DNA from: CAVSMC01 sp963798655
Lineage (GTDB): Bacteria; Pseudomonadota; Gammaproteobacteria; Burkholderiales; Casimicrobiaceae
Reading direction: 5' to 3'
DNA: 64,000 bases
Assembly (NCBI GenBank): GCA_963798655.1
Contig: CAWCUH010000004.1
Coordinates: 496,001 to 560,000, forward strand
Below are positions 49,644-58,455 of this stretch, one piece after another. Numbering within the stretch: the stretch's first letter is position 1; every line of letters begins with the position of its first letter. A model generated the notes under the pieces. It made no database searches and had not been told where the DNA came from. It worked only from the letters and a program-made list of their open reading frames with translations. The position numbers and the translations under genes were made by a program.

Positions 49644-50492
49644 CTACCCGCGAACCAGCGCGGCCTTCCGCTGCTGAAACAGGTCGTAGACGGCTCGGAA
49701 CACCGGCCCGGGCTTGCCGCTCGCGAAGGCCCTGCCGTCGACGCTCGTCACCGCGAGGACTTCCTTCGTCGACGACGTGAGCCACATCTCGTCGGCCGCA
49801 AGCGCTTCCGCCCGAGACACCGGGCGCACGTCGAACGCGAGACCCGCCTGCTGCGCGAATTCGAACGCCGCGTCGTAGGTGATGCCGGGCAGGATCAGGT
49901 TGTCCTTCGGCGGCGCGACGATCGTCCCGCCGACGACGACCAGAACGTTCGACGCCGACGCCTCGGTGAGCCAGCCGTCACGGAACATCACCGTTTCCAC
50001 CGCACCCGCGTCGGCCGCGAGCTGGCGCATCAGCACGTTGCCGACGAGCGAGATCGTCTTCAGGTCGCAGCGCTTCCAGCGGTTGTCCTCGGCGGTGACC
50101 ACCGCCACGCCGCGCTCGACCTGCTCGCGCGACGGTGTCGCGAGCGGATTGCTCATCATGAACACCGTCGGCGTGACGCCGGCGGGGAACGCGTGATCGC
50201 GCTTGGCGACGCCGCGCGTCACCTGGAAGTAGACGCCCTGGTCGTCGAACGGTTGTGCGGCAACGAGCTCGCGAATGATCGCTTCCCACTGCGCGTCGGT
50301 GTGAGGGTTCGCGAGGCGAATGCCGTCGAGGCTTCGCTGCAGCCTTCGCAGGTGATGCGGCATGCGGAACGGCTCGCGCTTGTACACCGGAATCAGCTCG
50401 TAGACGCCGTCGCCGTAAATGAAGCCGCGGTCGAGCACCGAGATCTTCGCGTCCTCGAGCGGTACGAAGCGGCCATTGAGGTAGACGGTCAT
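49644..50492 (-). CDS. dat: D-amino acid transaminase (class IV)
   Basis: The 282-residue PLP enzyme has VLDRGFIYGDGVYELIPVYK, FQVTRGVAKRDHAFP, the Schiff-base lysine in DLKTISLVGNVLM and the phosphate-binding TEASASNVLVVVGG. Class-IV enzymes of this length with the DAAT-type N-terminus interconvert D-amino acids and 2-oxo acids, supplying D-glutamate/D-alanine for peptidoglycan. It lies 22 bp downstream of dacC, also a peptidoglycan gene. Confidence 0.87.
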   Translation of the reverse strand: MTVYLNGRFVPLEDAKISVLDRGFIYGDGVYELIPVYKREPFRMPHHLRRLQRSLDGIRLANPHTDAQWEAIIRELVAAQPFDDQGVYFQVTRGVAKRDHAFPAGVTPTVFMMSNPLATPSREQVERGVAVVTAEDNRWKRCDLKTISLVGNVLMRQLAADAGAVETVMFRDGWLTEASASNVLVVVGGTIVAPPKDNLILPGITYDAAFEFAQQAGLAFDVRPVSRAEALAADEMWLTSSTKEVLAVTSVDGRAFASGKPGPVFRAVYDLFQQRKAALVRG

Positions 50493-50514
50493 CGCGGTCC
50501 TCGGGTCAGGTGAG

Positions 50515-51684
50515 CTAGCGAAACCACAGGCGGATCGTGTCCCACGCGCGGCCGGCGATGTTCGCCGGCGCCACGTCGGCGAGAGCGACCAGCGGAAACT
50601 CGGCGGCGGGCTTGCCTTCGAGCACGACCTTGACGACGCCGATTCGCTGGCCCTTGACGACGGGCGCGACCAGCGGCTCGGTTGCCGCGAGCGTGAGCTG
50701 CAGCTTCTCCGCCTTGCCTTTGGGCAGCGTCAGGTACTGATCGCTGTCGAAGCCGGCGGCGACGTCGTTCGCGCCGCCCTTCCAGACGCGCAGCGACGAC
50801 ACCGGCTTGCCGGACGGATAGAGCTGGATCGTGTCGTACGACTGGAAGCCGTAGTTCAGCAGCTTCTGTGCTTCGCTCGCACGCGACGCGTCGGATGCCG
50901 CGCCGAGCACGACGGCCACCAGTCGCCGCTCGCCGCGCTTCGCCGAGCCGATGAGGCACCATCCCGCGGCCTCGGTGTGGCCGGTCTTCACGCCGTCGGC
51001 GTACGGGTCGATCCACAACAGCCGGTTGCGGTTCGGCTGCGTGATGTTGTTGTAGCGGTACTCCTTCATCGAGTACAGCGGGTAGTAGTCGGGAAAGTCG
51101 CGGATCAGCGCCGCGGCGAGCCGCGCCATGTCGGCGGCCGTCGAGTAGTGCTGCGGATTCGACAGCCCGGTCGCGTTGACGAAGTGCGTGTTGGTGAGCT
51201 TGAGCCGCCGCGCCTCGACGTTCATCCGCTCGGCGAACGCCGTTTCGTTGCCGGCGATCAGCTCGGCGAGCGCGACCGACGCATCGTTGCCCGACTGCAC
51301 GATCATGCCGCGCAGCAGCTCGTCGACCGACACGGCCTTGCGCGGCTCGATGAACATCCGCGAGCCTTCGGCTTTCCACGCCGTCTGCGACACCTGCACC
51401 ATCTGCGATGGCGTGATCGCCTTGTCGCGCAGCGCGCTGAACGCGACATACGCGGTCATCAGCTTCGTGAGCGACGCCGGCTCCCGGCGCTCGTCGGCGT
51501 TCTGTGCGACGATCGCCTGGCCGCTGCGCGCATCGAGCAGGAACCACGACGCCGCGGCGATGCCCGGCGGCGGCTGGGTCGTCGCGAGCGCCGCCGCGGG
51601 AAACGCCGGACCGTCGGTGGCCTCTGCACCGGCAAGCGGTACGGCCAACGTGAGCGCGGCGACGAAAAAGAGGCGGGTCAGCAT
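50515..51684 (-). CDS. dacC: D-alanyl-D-alanine carboxypeptidase (PBP5/6 type)
   Basis: The 389-residue precursor has a signal peptide (LFFVAALTLAVPLAGA) and the three penicillin-binding motifs: ASLTKLM (SxxK), QSGNDAS (SxN) and GVKTGHTEAAG (KTG). A beta-rich C-terminal domain and amphipathic anchor (RAWDTIRLWFR) follow, placing it on the periplasmic face. It trims pentapeptides. It precedes the transaminase gene, as in many Burkholderiales, where ybeD-lipB-lipA also lie nearby. Confidence 0.93.
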   Translation of the reverse strand: MLTRLFFVAALTLAVPLAGAEATDGPAFPAAALATTQPPPGIAAASWFLLDARSGQAIVAQNADERREPASLTKLMTAYVAFSALRDKAITPSQMVQVSQTAWKAEGSRMFIEPRKAVSVDELLRGMIVQSGNDASVALAELIAGNETAFAERMNVEARRLKLTNTHFVNATGLSNPQHYSTAADMARLAAALIRDFPDYYPLYSMKEYRYNNITQPNRNRLLWIDPYADGVKTGHTEAAGWCLIGSAKRGERRLVAVVLGAASDASRASEAQKLLNYGFQSYDTIQLYPSGKPVSSLRVWKGGANDVAAGFDSDQYLTLPKGKAEKLQLTLAATEPLVAPVVKGQRIGVVKVVLEGKPAAEFPLVALADVAPANIAGRAWDTIRLWFR

Positions 51685-51802
51685 GGCGGGCGTCGATACG
51701 GGGAGTCCGCGACGGGACTCCGGCAAGATCGAAATTATAGCGGTCGCGCTCGCGCGCGCCGTTGCGGCGGGTCGACTCGGCATCTGGAAGTTCATCGGAT
51801 GG

Positions 51803-52654
51803 TTGCGTTGGTCGTCGAGCGCGGCGGCCGCGCTCGTCGCCGCGTCGTGCGCGAGCGTTGTGCCGTCGAACGACGATGCCGCGCTTTCGTCGCTGGTCGC
51901 GGCGGAGCGTTCGTTCGCGGCGATGTCGGCATCCTCCGGCTTGCGCGCCGCGTTCGCGGCGAACTTCGCGCCCGATGGCATCGCGTTCGAGCCCGAGCCG
52001 GTCGACGCGATGCACGCTTTTTTCGCCCGACCGGAGCCGCCGAACGCGAAACCGATCGCGCTCGACTGGAGCCCGGCCGCGGCCGGCGTCGCGGCTTCCG
52101 GCGACTTCGGCTTCACCACCGGACCGTTCTCGTTGACCGATCGCGCGAGCGGACGTTCACTCCGCGACGGTGTCTATTTCTCGGTGTGGAGGCGCGACGC
52201 AGGCGCACCGTGGCGCGTCGCGCTGGACGCCGGCATCTCCACGCCATCGGCGGTCGCATCGTCGGCGCTCGTGCGCTCACCCCGGCTCGCCGACGCAACC
52301 GGCAACGCGGCGAGCGGACGCGCGGCGATCGGCGCAATCGAATCGCGCGCAGTGGATGCGTCACGGTATGCGGCGTGGTTCGCACCGGACGGCCGGCTGC
52401 ATCGCGACGGCCACGCGCCATTCGTCGGCGAGGCAAGCGTACGCGAGCATCTCGCGAGGCTTGCGGGCACGGCGTTCGCATTCACGGCGCAGGGGGGCGC
52501 GATCGCATCGTCCGGCGATCTCGCGTACACGTACGGCGCGTACGCCGCGACGCCCGCCTCCATGATCGCGTCCGGCTATTACGCGCATCTGTGGGCGCGC
52601 GGGGCGGCCGGTGCGTGGCGGCTGGTCGTCGCCGTGCTGCTGCCGTCGAGCTGA
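51803..52654 (+). CDS. Putative lipoprotein with tandem NTF2-like (SnoaL-type) domains
   Basis: TTG 51803 is the start that yields a short lipoprotein signal (RWSSSAAAALVAASC, cysteine at about 16); ATG 51683 would add 40 residues that resemble nothing. After the lipobox come two halves with the alpha+beta pattern of SnoaL/DUF4440-like domains: SSLVAAERSFAAMSASSGLR with FYSVW-type strands first, and DASRYAAWFAPDGRLHRDG with GYYAHLWARGAAGAWRLVVAVLLP at the end. The substrate is unknown. It diverges from dacC. Confidence 0.5.
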   Translation: MRWSSSAAAALVAASCASVVPSNDDAALSSLVAAERSFAAMSASSGLRAAFAANFAPDGIAFEPEPVDAMHAFFARPEPPNAKPIALDWSPAAAGVAASGDFGFTTGPFSLTDRASGRSLRDGVYFSVWRRDAGAPWRVALDAGISTPSAVASSALVRSPRLADATGNAASGRAAIGAIESRAVDASRYAAWFAPDGRLHRDGHAPFVGEASVREHLARLAGTAFAFTAQGGAIASSGDLAYTYGAYAATPASMIASGYYAHLWARGAAGAWRLVVAVLLPSS

Positions 52655-52657
52655 GCG

Positions 52658-52813
52658 CTACGCCGTCGCGAACGGAAACTCGATCTCCGGCTTGCGGCCC
52701 ACCAGGATGTCGGCGCGCGCGCTCGCGAGCCGCGCGAGCTCGACGGTGAAGCGGCACGCGTCGCCCGACTCGTCGCTCGCCGTGTAGACGTCGCCCAGCA
52801 CCCGCACGCGCAT
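52658..52813 (-). CDS. 51-residue protein at the end of the glycine cleavage operon
   Basis: ATG 52813 follows the gcvP stop by 2 bp. The frame encodes MRVRVLGDVYTASDESGDAC and a charged tail ending GRKPEIEFPFATA. No family recognised. Tight spacing behind gcvP favours a real co-translated gene. Confidence 0.45.
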   Translation of the reverse strand: MRVRVLGDVYTASDESGDACRFTVELARLASARADILVGRKPEIEFPFATA

Positions 52814-52815
52814 CG

Positions 52816-55734
52816 TCAGGCGGCTTCGGCGACCGGCGCGGGCGGCGCGCCGTCGCCGGCGAGCTCGTCGATCGGGATGCAGCTGCAGAAGAGGTTGCGA
52901 TCGCCGTACACGTTGTCGACGCGTCCGACCGGCGGCCAGTATTTCGCGCCGCGCAGGCTGCGAAGCGGGAACGCGGCGTGCTCGCGGCTGTACGCATGCG
53001 GCCACGCGTCCGATGCGACCGTCTCGGCGGTGTGCGGTGCGTGCTTCAGCGGGTTGTCGGCGCGATCGGCGACACCTTGCTCGACGGCGCGGATCTCCTC
53101 GCGGATCGCGATCATCGCGTCGACGAACCGGTCGAGCTCGGCCTTCGACTCGCTTTCCGTCGGCTCGACCATCAGCGTTCCGGGCACCGGGAAGCTCATC
53201 GTCGGCGCATGGAACCCGTAGTCCATCAGCCGCTTCGCGACGTCGTCGACGCTCACCTCGCTCGTATCCTTCAGCGGCCGCAGGTCGAGGATGCATTCGT
53301 GCGCGACGAGCCCGCCCGGTCCCGCATACAGCACCGGGTAATGCTCGTCGAGCCGCTTCGCGACGTAGTTCGCCGCGAGGATCGCACTCTCGGTCGCGGC
53401 GGCGAGGCCGCGCGCGCCCATCATCGCGATGTACATCCACGAGATCGGCAGGATGCTCGCGCTGCCGTACGGTGCGGCGCACACGGCGCCGGTGGCGCTC
53501 GCGCGCTCGGGCAGCATCCGATGGCCGGGCAGGAACGGTGCGAGATGTGCGGCGACGGCAATGGGACCGACGCCCGGACCGCCGCCGCCGTGCGGAATGC
53601 AGAATGTCTTGTGCAGGTTGAGATGCGAGACGTCGGCGCCGAACTCGCCGGGCGCGGCGAGGCCGACGAGCGCGTTGAGGTTCGCGCCGTCGACGTACAC
53701 CTGACCGCCGTTGGCATGGACGATGTCGCAAACGCGCTTGACGCCGGCCTCGAACACGCCGTGCGTCGACGGGTACGTGACCATGATCGCGGCGAGACGC
53801 GCGCGATGCTGCGCGGCCTTCGCCTCGAGGTCGGCGAGGTCGACGTTGCCGTCGCGATCGCAGGCGACGACGACCACCTGCATGCCGGCCATTTGCGCGG
53901 ACGCCGGGTTCGTGCCGTGCGCCGACGACGGAATCAGGCAGACGTTGCGCCCGCTTTCGCCGCGGCTCGCGTGATAGGCGCGGATCGCGAGCAGTCCCGC
54001 GTATTCGCCCTGCGATCCGGCATTCGGCTGCAGCGACACCGCCGCGTACCCGGTGCACGCGCACAGCATCCGCTCGAGGTCGGCGACGAGCTCCGCGTAG
54101 CCGCGCGCCTGATCGCTCGGCGCGAACGGATGCAGGTTCGCGAACGCGGACCACGTGATCGGAATCATCTCGGCGGTCGCATTGAGCTTCATCGTGCACG
54201 AGCCGAGCGGAATCATCGAGCGGTCGAGCGCGATGTCGCGGTCGGAAAGCAGCCGCAGATAGCGCAGCATCCCGGTTTCGCTGTGATGGCGATTGAACAC
54301 GGGATGCGCGAGGAACGACGATGTGCGCGCGAGCGCCGGCGCAATCACGTCGTGCGCGGTCGCGTCGATCTCGTCGACGCCGAATGGAACGCTTGCGCCG
54401 GCGAAGATCGACCACACCAGCGCGACGTCGTCGCGCGTCGTCGTCTCGTCGAACGAAAGCCCGAGCGTTCGCGCATCGACGCGCCGGAAGTTCGCGCCGC
54501 TCGCGAGCGCGCGTGCGGCGATCTCTTCGGTGCGCGGGCCGGTATCGACGACGAACGTATCGAAGAACGCCGGAGTCGACACCTTGAATCCGAGCCGCTC
54601 GATGCCGGCCTTCGCGACTGCAGCGAGACGGTGAACGCGGCGCGCGATCGTCGCAAGGCCCGCCGGCCCGTGGTACACGGCGTACATGCTGGCGATCACG
54701 GCGAGCAGCACCTGCGCCGTGCAGATGTTCGACGTCGCCTTCTCGCGGCGGATGTGCTGCTCGCGTGTCTGCAGCGCGAGCCGGTACGCGGGACTGCCGT
54801 GCGCGTCGACGGTGACACCGACGAGGCGCCCGGGCAACTGCCGCTTGAACTCGTCGCGCGTCGTCATGAAGGCCGCGTGCGGCCCGCCATAGCCCATCGG
54901 CACGCCGAAGCGCTGCGACGAGCCGACGGCGACGTCGGCGCCCCATTCGCCAGGCGGCGCGAGCAGCGTCAGTGCGAGCAGATCGGTCGCCGCGACGACG
55001 AGAGCGCCGCTTGCATGAATCGCCGATGCGAGTGCCGCGTATTCGCGCACGTCGCCGTTCGCGCCCGGATATTGCAGCAGCGCGGCGAATGCGCCGGCGG
55101 CCGGCGCGTCCGGCGCCGGCCCGACGACGACCTCGATGCCGAGCGGCGCGGCGCGCGTGCGCACGACGTCGATCGTCTGCGCGAACACGTCGTCGGCGAC
55201 GAAGAAGCGCTGGCTGCGGCTCTTGCCGACGCGCTGGCACAGCGTCATCGCCTCGGCCGCGGCGGTCGCCTCGTCGAGCATCGACGCGTTCGCGATCGCG
55301 AACCCCGTCAGATCCGCGATCATCGTCTGGTAGTTGATCAGCGCTTCCAGCCGGCCCTGCGAGATCTCGGGCTGATACGGCGTGTACGCCGTGTACCATG
55401 CCGGGTTCTCGAGCACGTTGCGCAGGATGACGGCCGGCGTGTGCGTGCCGTAATAGCCCTGTCCGATGAACGACTTCAGCACGCGGTTCTTCGCTGCGAT
55501 CGTCGCGATGCGCGCAAGCGCCTCGTCCTCGGTCAGCGCGTCAGGCAGCGCGAGCGGCGCGCGCCTGCGGATCGACTCCGGCACGAGCGCGTCGATCATC
55601 TGCGCGCGCGACGCATAGCCGAGCACGGCAAGCATCGCGCGCTGGTCGCCGGGCGACGTGCCGATGTGGCGCGCAGCGAAGTCGTCGCGCTGCTCGAGCG
55701 ACGCAAGCGGCGCCGCGGTACGTGAATCGTTCAT
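52816..55734 (-). CDS. gcvP: Glycine dehydrogenase (P protein) GcvP
   Basis: The 972-residue single-chain P protein has the full pattern: RHIGTSPGDQRAMLAVLGYA, GQGYYGTHTPAVILRNVLEN, the internal duplication, PLP lysine in SHLNLHKTFCIPHGGGGPG and C-terminal RNLFCSCIPIDELAG. It decarboxylates glycine and passes the aminomethyl group to the lipoyl arm of GcvH. It lies 6 bp after gcvH. Normal length; no lesions. Confidence 0.97.
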   Translation of the reverse strand: MNDSRTAAPLASLEQRDDFAARHIGTSPGDQRAMLAVLGYASRAQMIDALVPESIRRRAPLALPDALTEDEALARIATIAAKNRVLKSFIGQGYYGTHTPAVILRNVLENPAWYTAYTPYQPEISQGRLEALINYQTMIADLTGFAIANASMLDEATAAAEAMTLCQRVGKSRSQRFFVADDVFAQTIDVVRTRAAPLGIEVVVGPAPDAPAAGAFAALLQYPGANGDVREYAALASAIHASGALVVAATDLLALTLLAPPGEWGADVAVGSSQRFGVPMGYGGPHAAFMTTRDEFKRQLPGRLVGVTVDAHGSPAYRLALQTREQHIRREKATSNICTAQVLLAVIASMYAVYHGPAGLATIARRVHRLAAVAKAGIERLGFKVSTPAFFDTFVVDTGPRTEEIAARALASGANFRRVDARTLGLSFDETTTRDDVALVWSIFAGASVPFGVDEIDATAHDVIAPALARTSSFLAHPVFNRHHSETGMLRYLRLLSDRDIALDRSMIPLGSCTMKLNATAEMIPITWSAFANLHPFAPSDQARGYAELVADLERMLCACTGYAAVSLQPNAGSQGEYAGLLAIRAYHASRGESGRNVCLIPSSAHGTNPASAQMAGMQVVVVACDRDGNVDLADLEAKAAQHRARLAAIMVTYPSTHGVFEAGVKRVCDIVHANGGQVYVDGANLNALVGLAAPGEFGADVSHLNLHKTFCIPHGGGGPGVGPIAVAAHLAPFLPGHRMLPERASATGAVCAAPYGSASILPISWMYIAMMGARGLAAATESAILAANYVAKRLDEHYPVLYAGPGGLVAHECILDLRPLKDTSEVSVDDVAKRLMDYGFHAPTMSFPVPGTLMVEPTESESKAELDRFVDAMIAIREEIRAVEQGVADRADNPLKHAPHTAETVASDAWPHAYSREHAAFPLRSLRGAKYWPPVGRVDNVYGDRNLFCSCIPIDELAGDGAPPAPVAEAA

Positions 55735-55740
55735 CGTCTG

Positions 55741-56124
55741 CTAGCTTTCCGCAATCAGCGCCTCGTACGCCTTCGCGTCGAGCAGCTTCGCGAGCTCGCC
55801 CGCGTCGGACGGCTTCACCTTGAAGAACCACGAAGCGTACGCATCGTCGTTCGCCTTCTCGGGTGCGTCGGGGAGCTCGGCGTTGACTGCAACGACCTCG
55901 CCTCCGACCGGCGCATAGACATCGGACGCCGCCTTGACCGACTCGACGACCGCGCACGCGTCGCCCGCCTTCAGCGTGCGCCCGACATCGGGCAGCTCGA
56001 TGTAGACCAGGTCGCCGAGTGCCGCCTGCGCGTGGTCGGTGATGCCGACCGCGAGCGTGCCGTCCGGCTCGCTGCGCACCCACTCGTGCTCGGACGTGTA
56101 CCTGAGATCCGTCGGGACGTTCAT
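55741..56124 (-). CDS. gcvH: Glycine cleavage H protein GcvH
   Basis: The 127-residue lipoyl carrier has LRYTSEHEWVRSEPDG, VGITDHAQAALGDLVYIELP and the lipoylation motif VVESVKAASDVYAPVGGEVV. Lipoylation depends on LipA/LipB, encoded at 45765-47380. Its start overlaps the end of the GNAT gene as ATGA. Confidence 0.96.
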   Translation of the reverse strand: MNVPTDLRYTSEHEWVRSEPDGTLAVGITDHAQAALGDLVYIELPDVGRTLKAGDACAVVESVKAASDVYAPVGGEVVAVNAELPDAPEKANDDAYASWFFKVKPSDAGELAKLLDAKAYEALIAES

Positions 56125-56674
56125 CGCGCCTCCCCTGCCGAAGATGTGTCGGATTCGATTCGCATCGCCATGTGCACCTTGTCGCACGCGACGCCGTCGA
56201 GCTTGATCGCGGCGCGCTCGGTTCCCCACGCGCGGAACCCGGCGCGCTCGTAGAGCGTTCGCGCGGCCGCGTTGCCGTCGGTGACGGTCAGCCTCAACTG
56301 CTCGAGCCCCGGCACGGCACGCGCCCGCGCGATCAGCGCGCCGAGCAGCTGCCCACCGACGCCGATGCCCCGCGATTCGAACGGAACGTACATGCCGTAC
56401 ACGTGGCCGATGTGGCGGACCTTGCGCCGCGGATCGACATCGAGGCCGACGACGCCGACGAGCGCGCCCTCGGCGGCGAACGCACCGAGCACGACGTCGT
56501 GCGGCGCGTCGGCCTTCGGCCCGATGCGCCGCTCGGTCCACGCGAGCGGCTTCGCCGCTTCTTCGTCGGCGTCGGAGGTGAACGCGTCCGGATGCTCGGC
56601 GAGACCGCGCAGGCGCAGCGCCCGATACACCGGCGCGTCGGCGCGAACGAGCGGGCGCACGGCGATGGATGGCA

Positions 56675-56675
<1 letters not shown>
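56121..56675 (-). CDS. GNAT acetyltransferase inserted in the gcv operon
   Basis: The 184-residue protein has the GNAT fold: VVLGAFAAEGALVGVVGLDV, the motif A acetyl-CoA loop VYGMYVPFESRGIGVGGQLL, LRLTVTDGNAAARTLYERAG and FRAWGTERAAIKLDG. It shares one base with the gcvT stop (TGATG) and overlaps gcvH as ATGA, so it is firmly built into the operon between gcvT and gcvH, a place normally empty. The acceptor is unknown. Confidence 0.85.
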
Positions 56676-57781
<1,106 letters not shown>

Positions 57782-57797
57782 GCGCTTTCTCCGGACG

Positions 57798-57829
57798 AAA
57801 AAAGGGCGAAGCGCATCGACGCTTCGCCC
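57798..57829 (-). terminator. Attenuator terminator between the glycine riboswitch and gcvT
   Basis: GGGCGAAGCG (57804-57813) pairs perfectly with CGCTTCGCCC (57820-57829); on the minus strand six U residues follow (57798-57803). It lies between aptamer 2 and the gcvT ribosome site, so it is the expression platform: glycine binding should prevent its formation and turn the operon on. Confidence 0.75.
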
Positions 57830-57832
57830 CGT

Positions 57833-58027
57833 CTGTCCTTTTTACCTGAGAGATTGCCGGTCGCGAGAAGCTGCGATCGGGTGCCCCTTCGGTGGGCCGC
57901 CGCGACGCGGATAGCGCATCGCGCGGCCGCTCTCCAGTTCACGCGCCGTCCGCCAGTCCCTTTGCCTGAGCGATCTCGGGGATTACGCCTTCGGCGGCGC
58001 CCGGCTCACCGGCACGCGCTCTCCTGG
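57833..58027 (-). promoter_or_regulatory. Tandem glycine riboswitch of the gcv operon
   Basis: Read on the minus strand, two consecutive aptamers show the conserved glycine-riboswitch motifs. Aptamer 1 (about 58027-57950) has GGAGAG, CCGAAGG and CTCAGGCAAA; aptamer 2 (about 57940-57834) has TGGAGAG, CCGAAGGGG and CTCTCAGGTAAAAAGGACAG. A short linker joins them. Glycine riboswitches control gcv operons in many betaproteobacteria. The terminator and the gcvT ribosome site follow. Confidence 0.93.
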
Positions 58028-58039
58028 ACGGACGTGCGG

Positions 58040-58045
58040 ATTCTA
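58040..58045 (-). promoter_or_regulatory. Candidate -10 element of the gcv riboswitch transcript
   Basis: TAGAAT (minus strand) lies 12-14 bp before the first aptamer. It matches TATAAT at five of six positions; no clear -35 box is present. Confidence 0.4.
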
Positions 58046-58092
58046 ACCCACAAAGGTCCGACCGCACATTGATCGGCGGCCTCGGTGGGACG

Positions 58093-58407
58093 CTATTTCA
58101 GGGCGAGGATGTCGGCGATGATCTTCTTCAGCTCGTCGTCCTTCACCTGAGGATTCGGCGGCATCGGCACCTGCCCCCAGACGCCGGAGCCACCCTTCTT
58201 GACCTTGTCGAACAGCTTCTGCGGCGCGCTCTTGTCGTTGCGGTACTTGTTGGCGACTTCCTTGTACGCAGGGCCGACGACCTTCTTGTCGATGGCGTGG
58301 CACGCGGTGCAGCCGTTCTTCTTCAGCAGGTCGTCCAGCGACTGCGCGCTTGCGAGCGTGGCAACGCCGGCAACCGCCGCCGCGACGACGAGGGATGCGA
58401 TCTTCAT
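58093..58407 (-). CDS. Small c-type cytochrome (c551/c552-like)
   Basis: The 104-residue precursor has a signal peptide (LVVAAAVAGVATLASA) and a mature domain of about 82 residues with one heme motif CTACH, the distal-methionine segment QVPMPPNPQVKDDELKK and a class-I fold. GGAG precedes the ATG; TAGAAT (58442-58447 region, minus strand) may be the -10 box. Such cytochromes shuttle electrons in the periplasm, for example to oxidases or nitrite reductases. Confidence 0.88.
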   Translation of the reverse strand: MKIASLVVAAAVAGVATLASAQSLDDLLKKNGCTACHAIDKKVVGPAYKEVANKYRNDKSAPQKLFDKVKKGGSGVWGQVPMPPNPQVKDDELKKIIADILALK

Positions 58408-58455
58408 TGCGTGTCTCCGTTGGTTGGCGTGAAAAGCGCGGATTCTAGCGTATCG

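Noticed and set aside
52978..55725. Long plus-strand open frame antisense to gcvP
   Set aside because: It has no domain content and mirrors the conserved gcvP coding strand.
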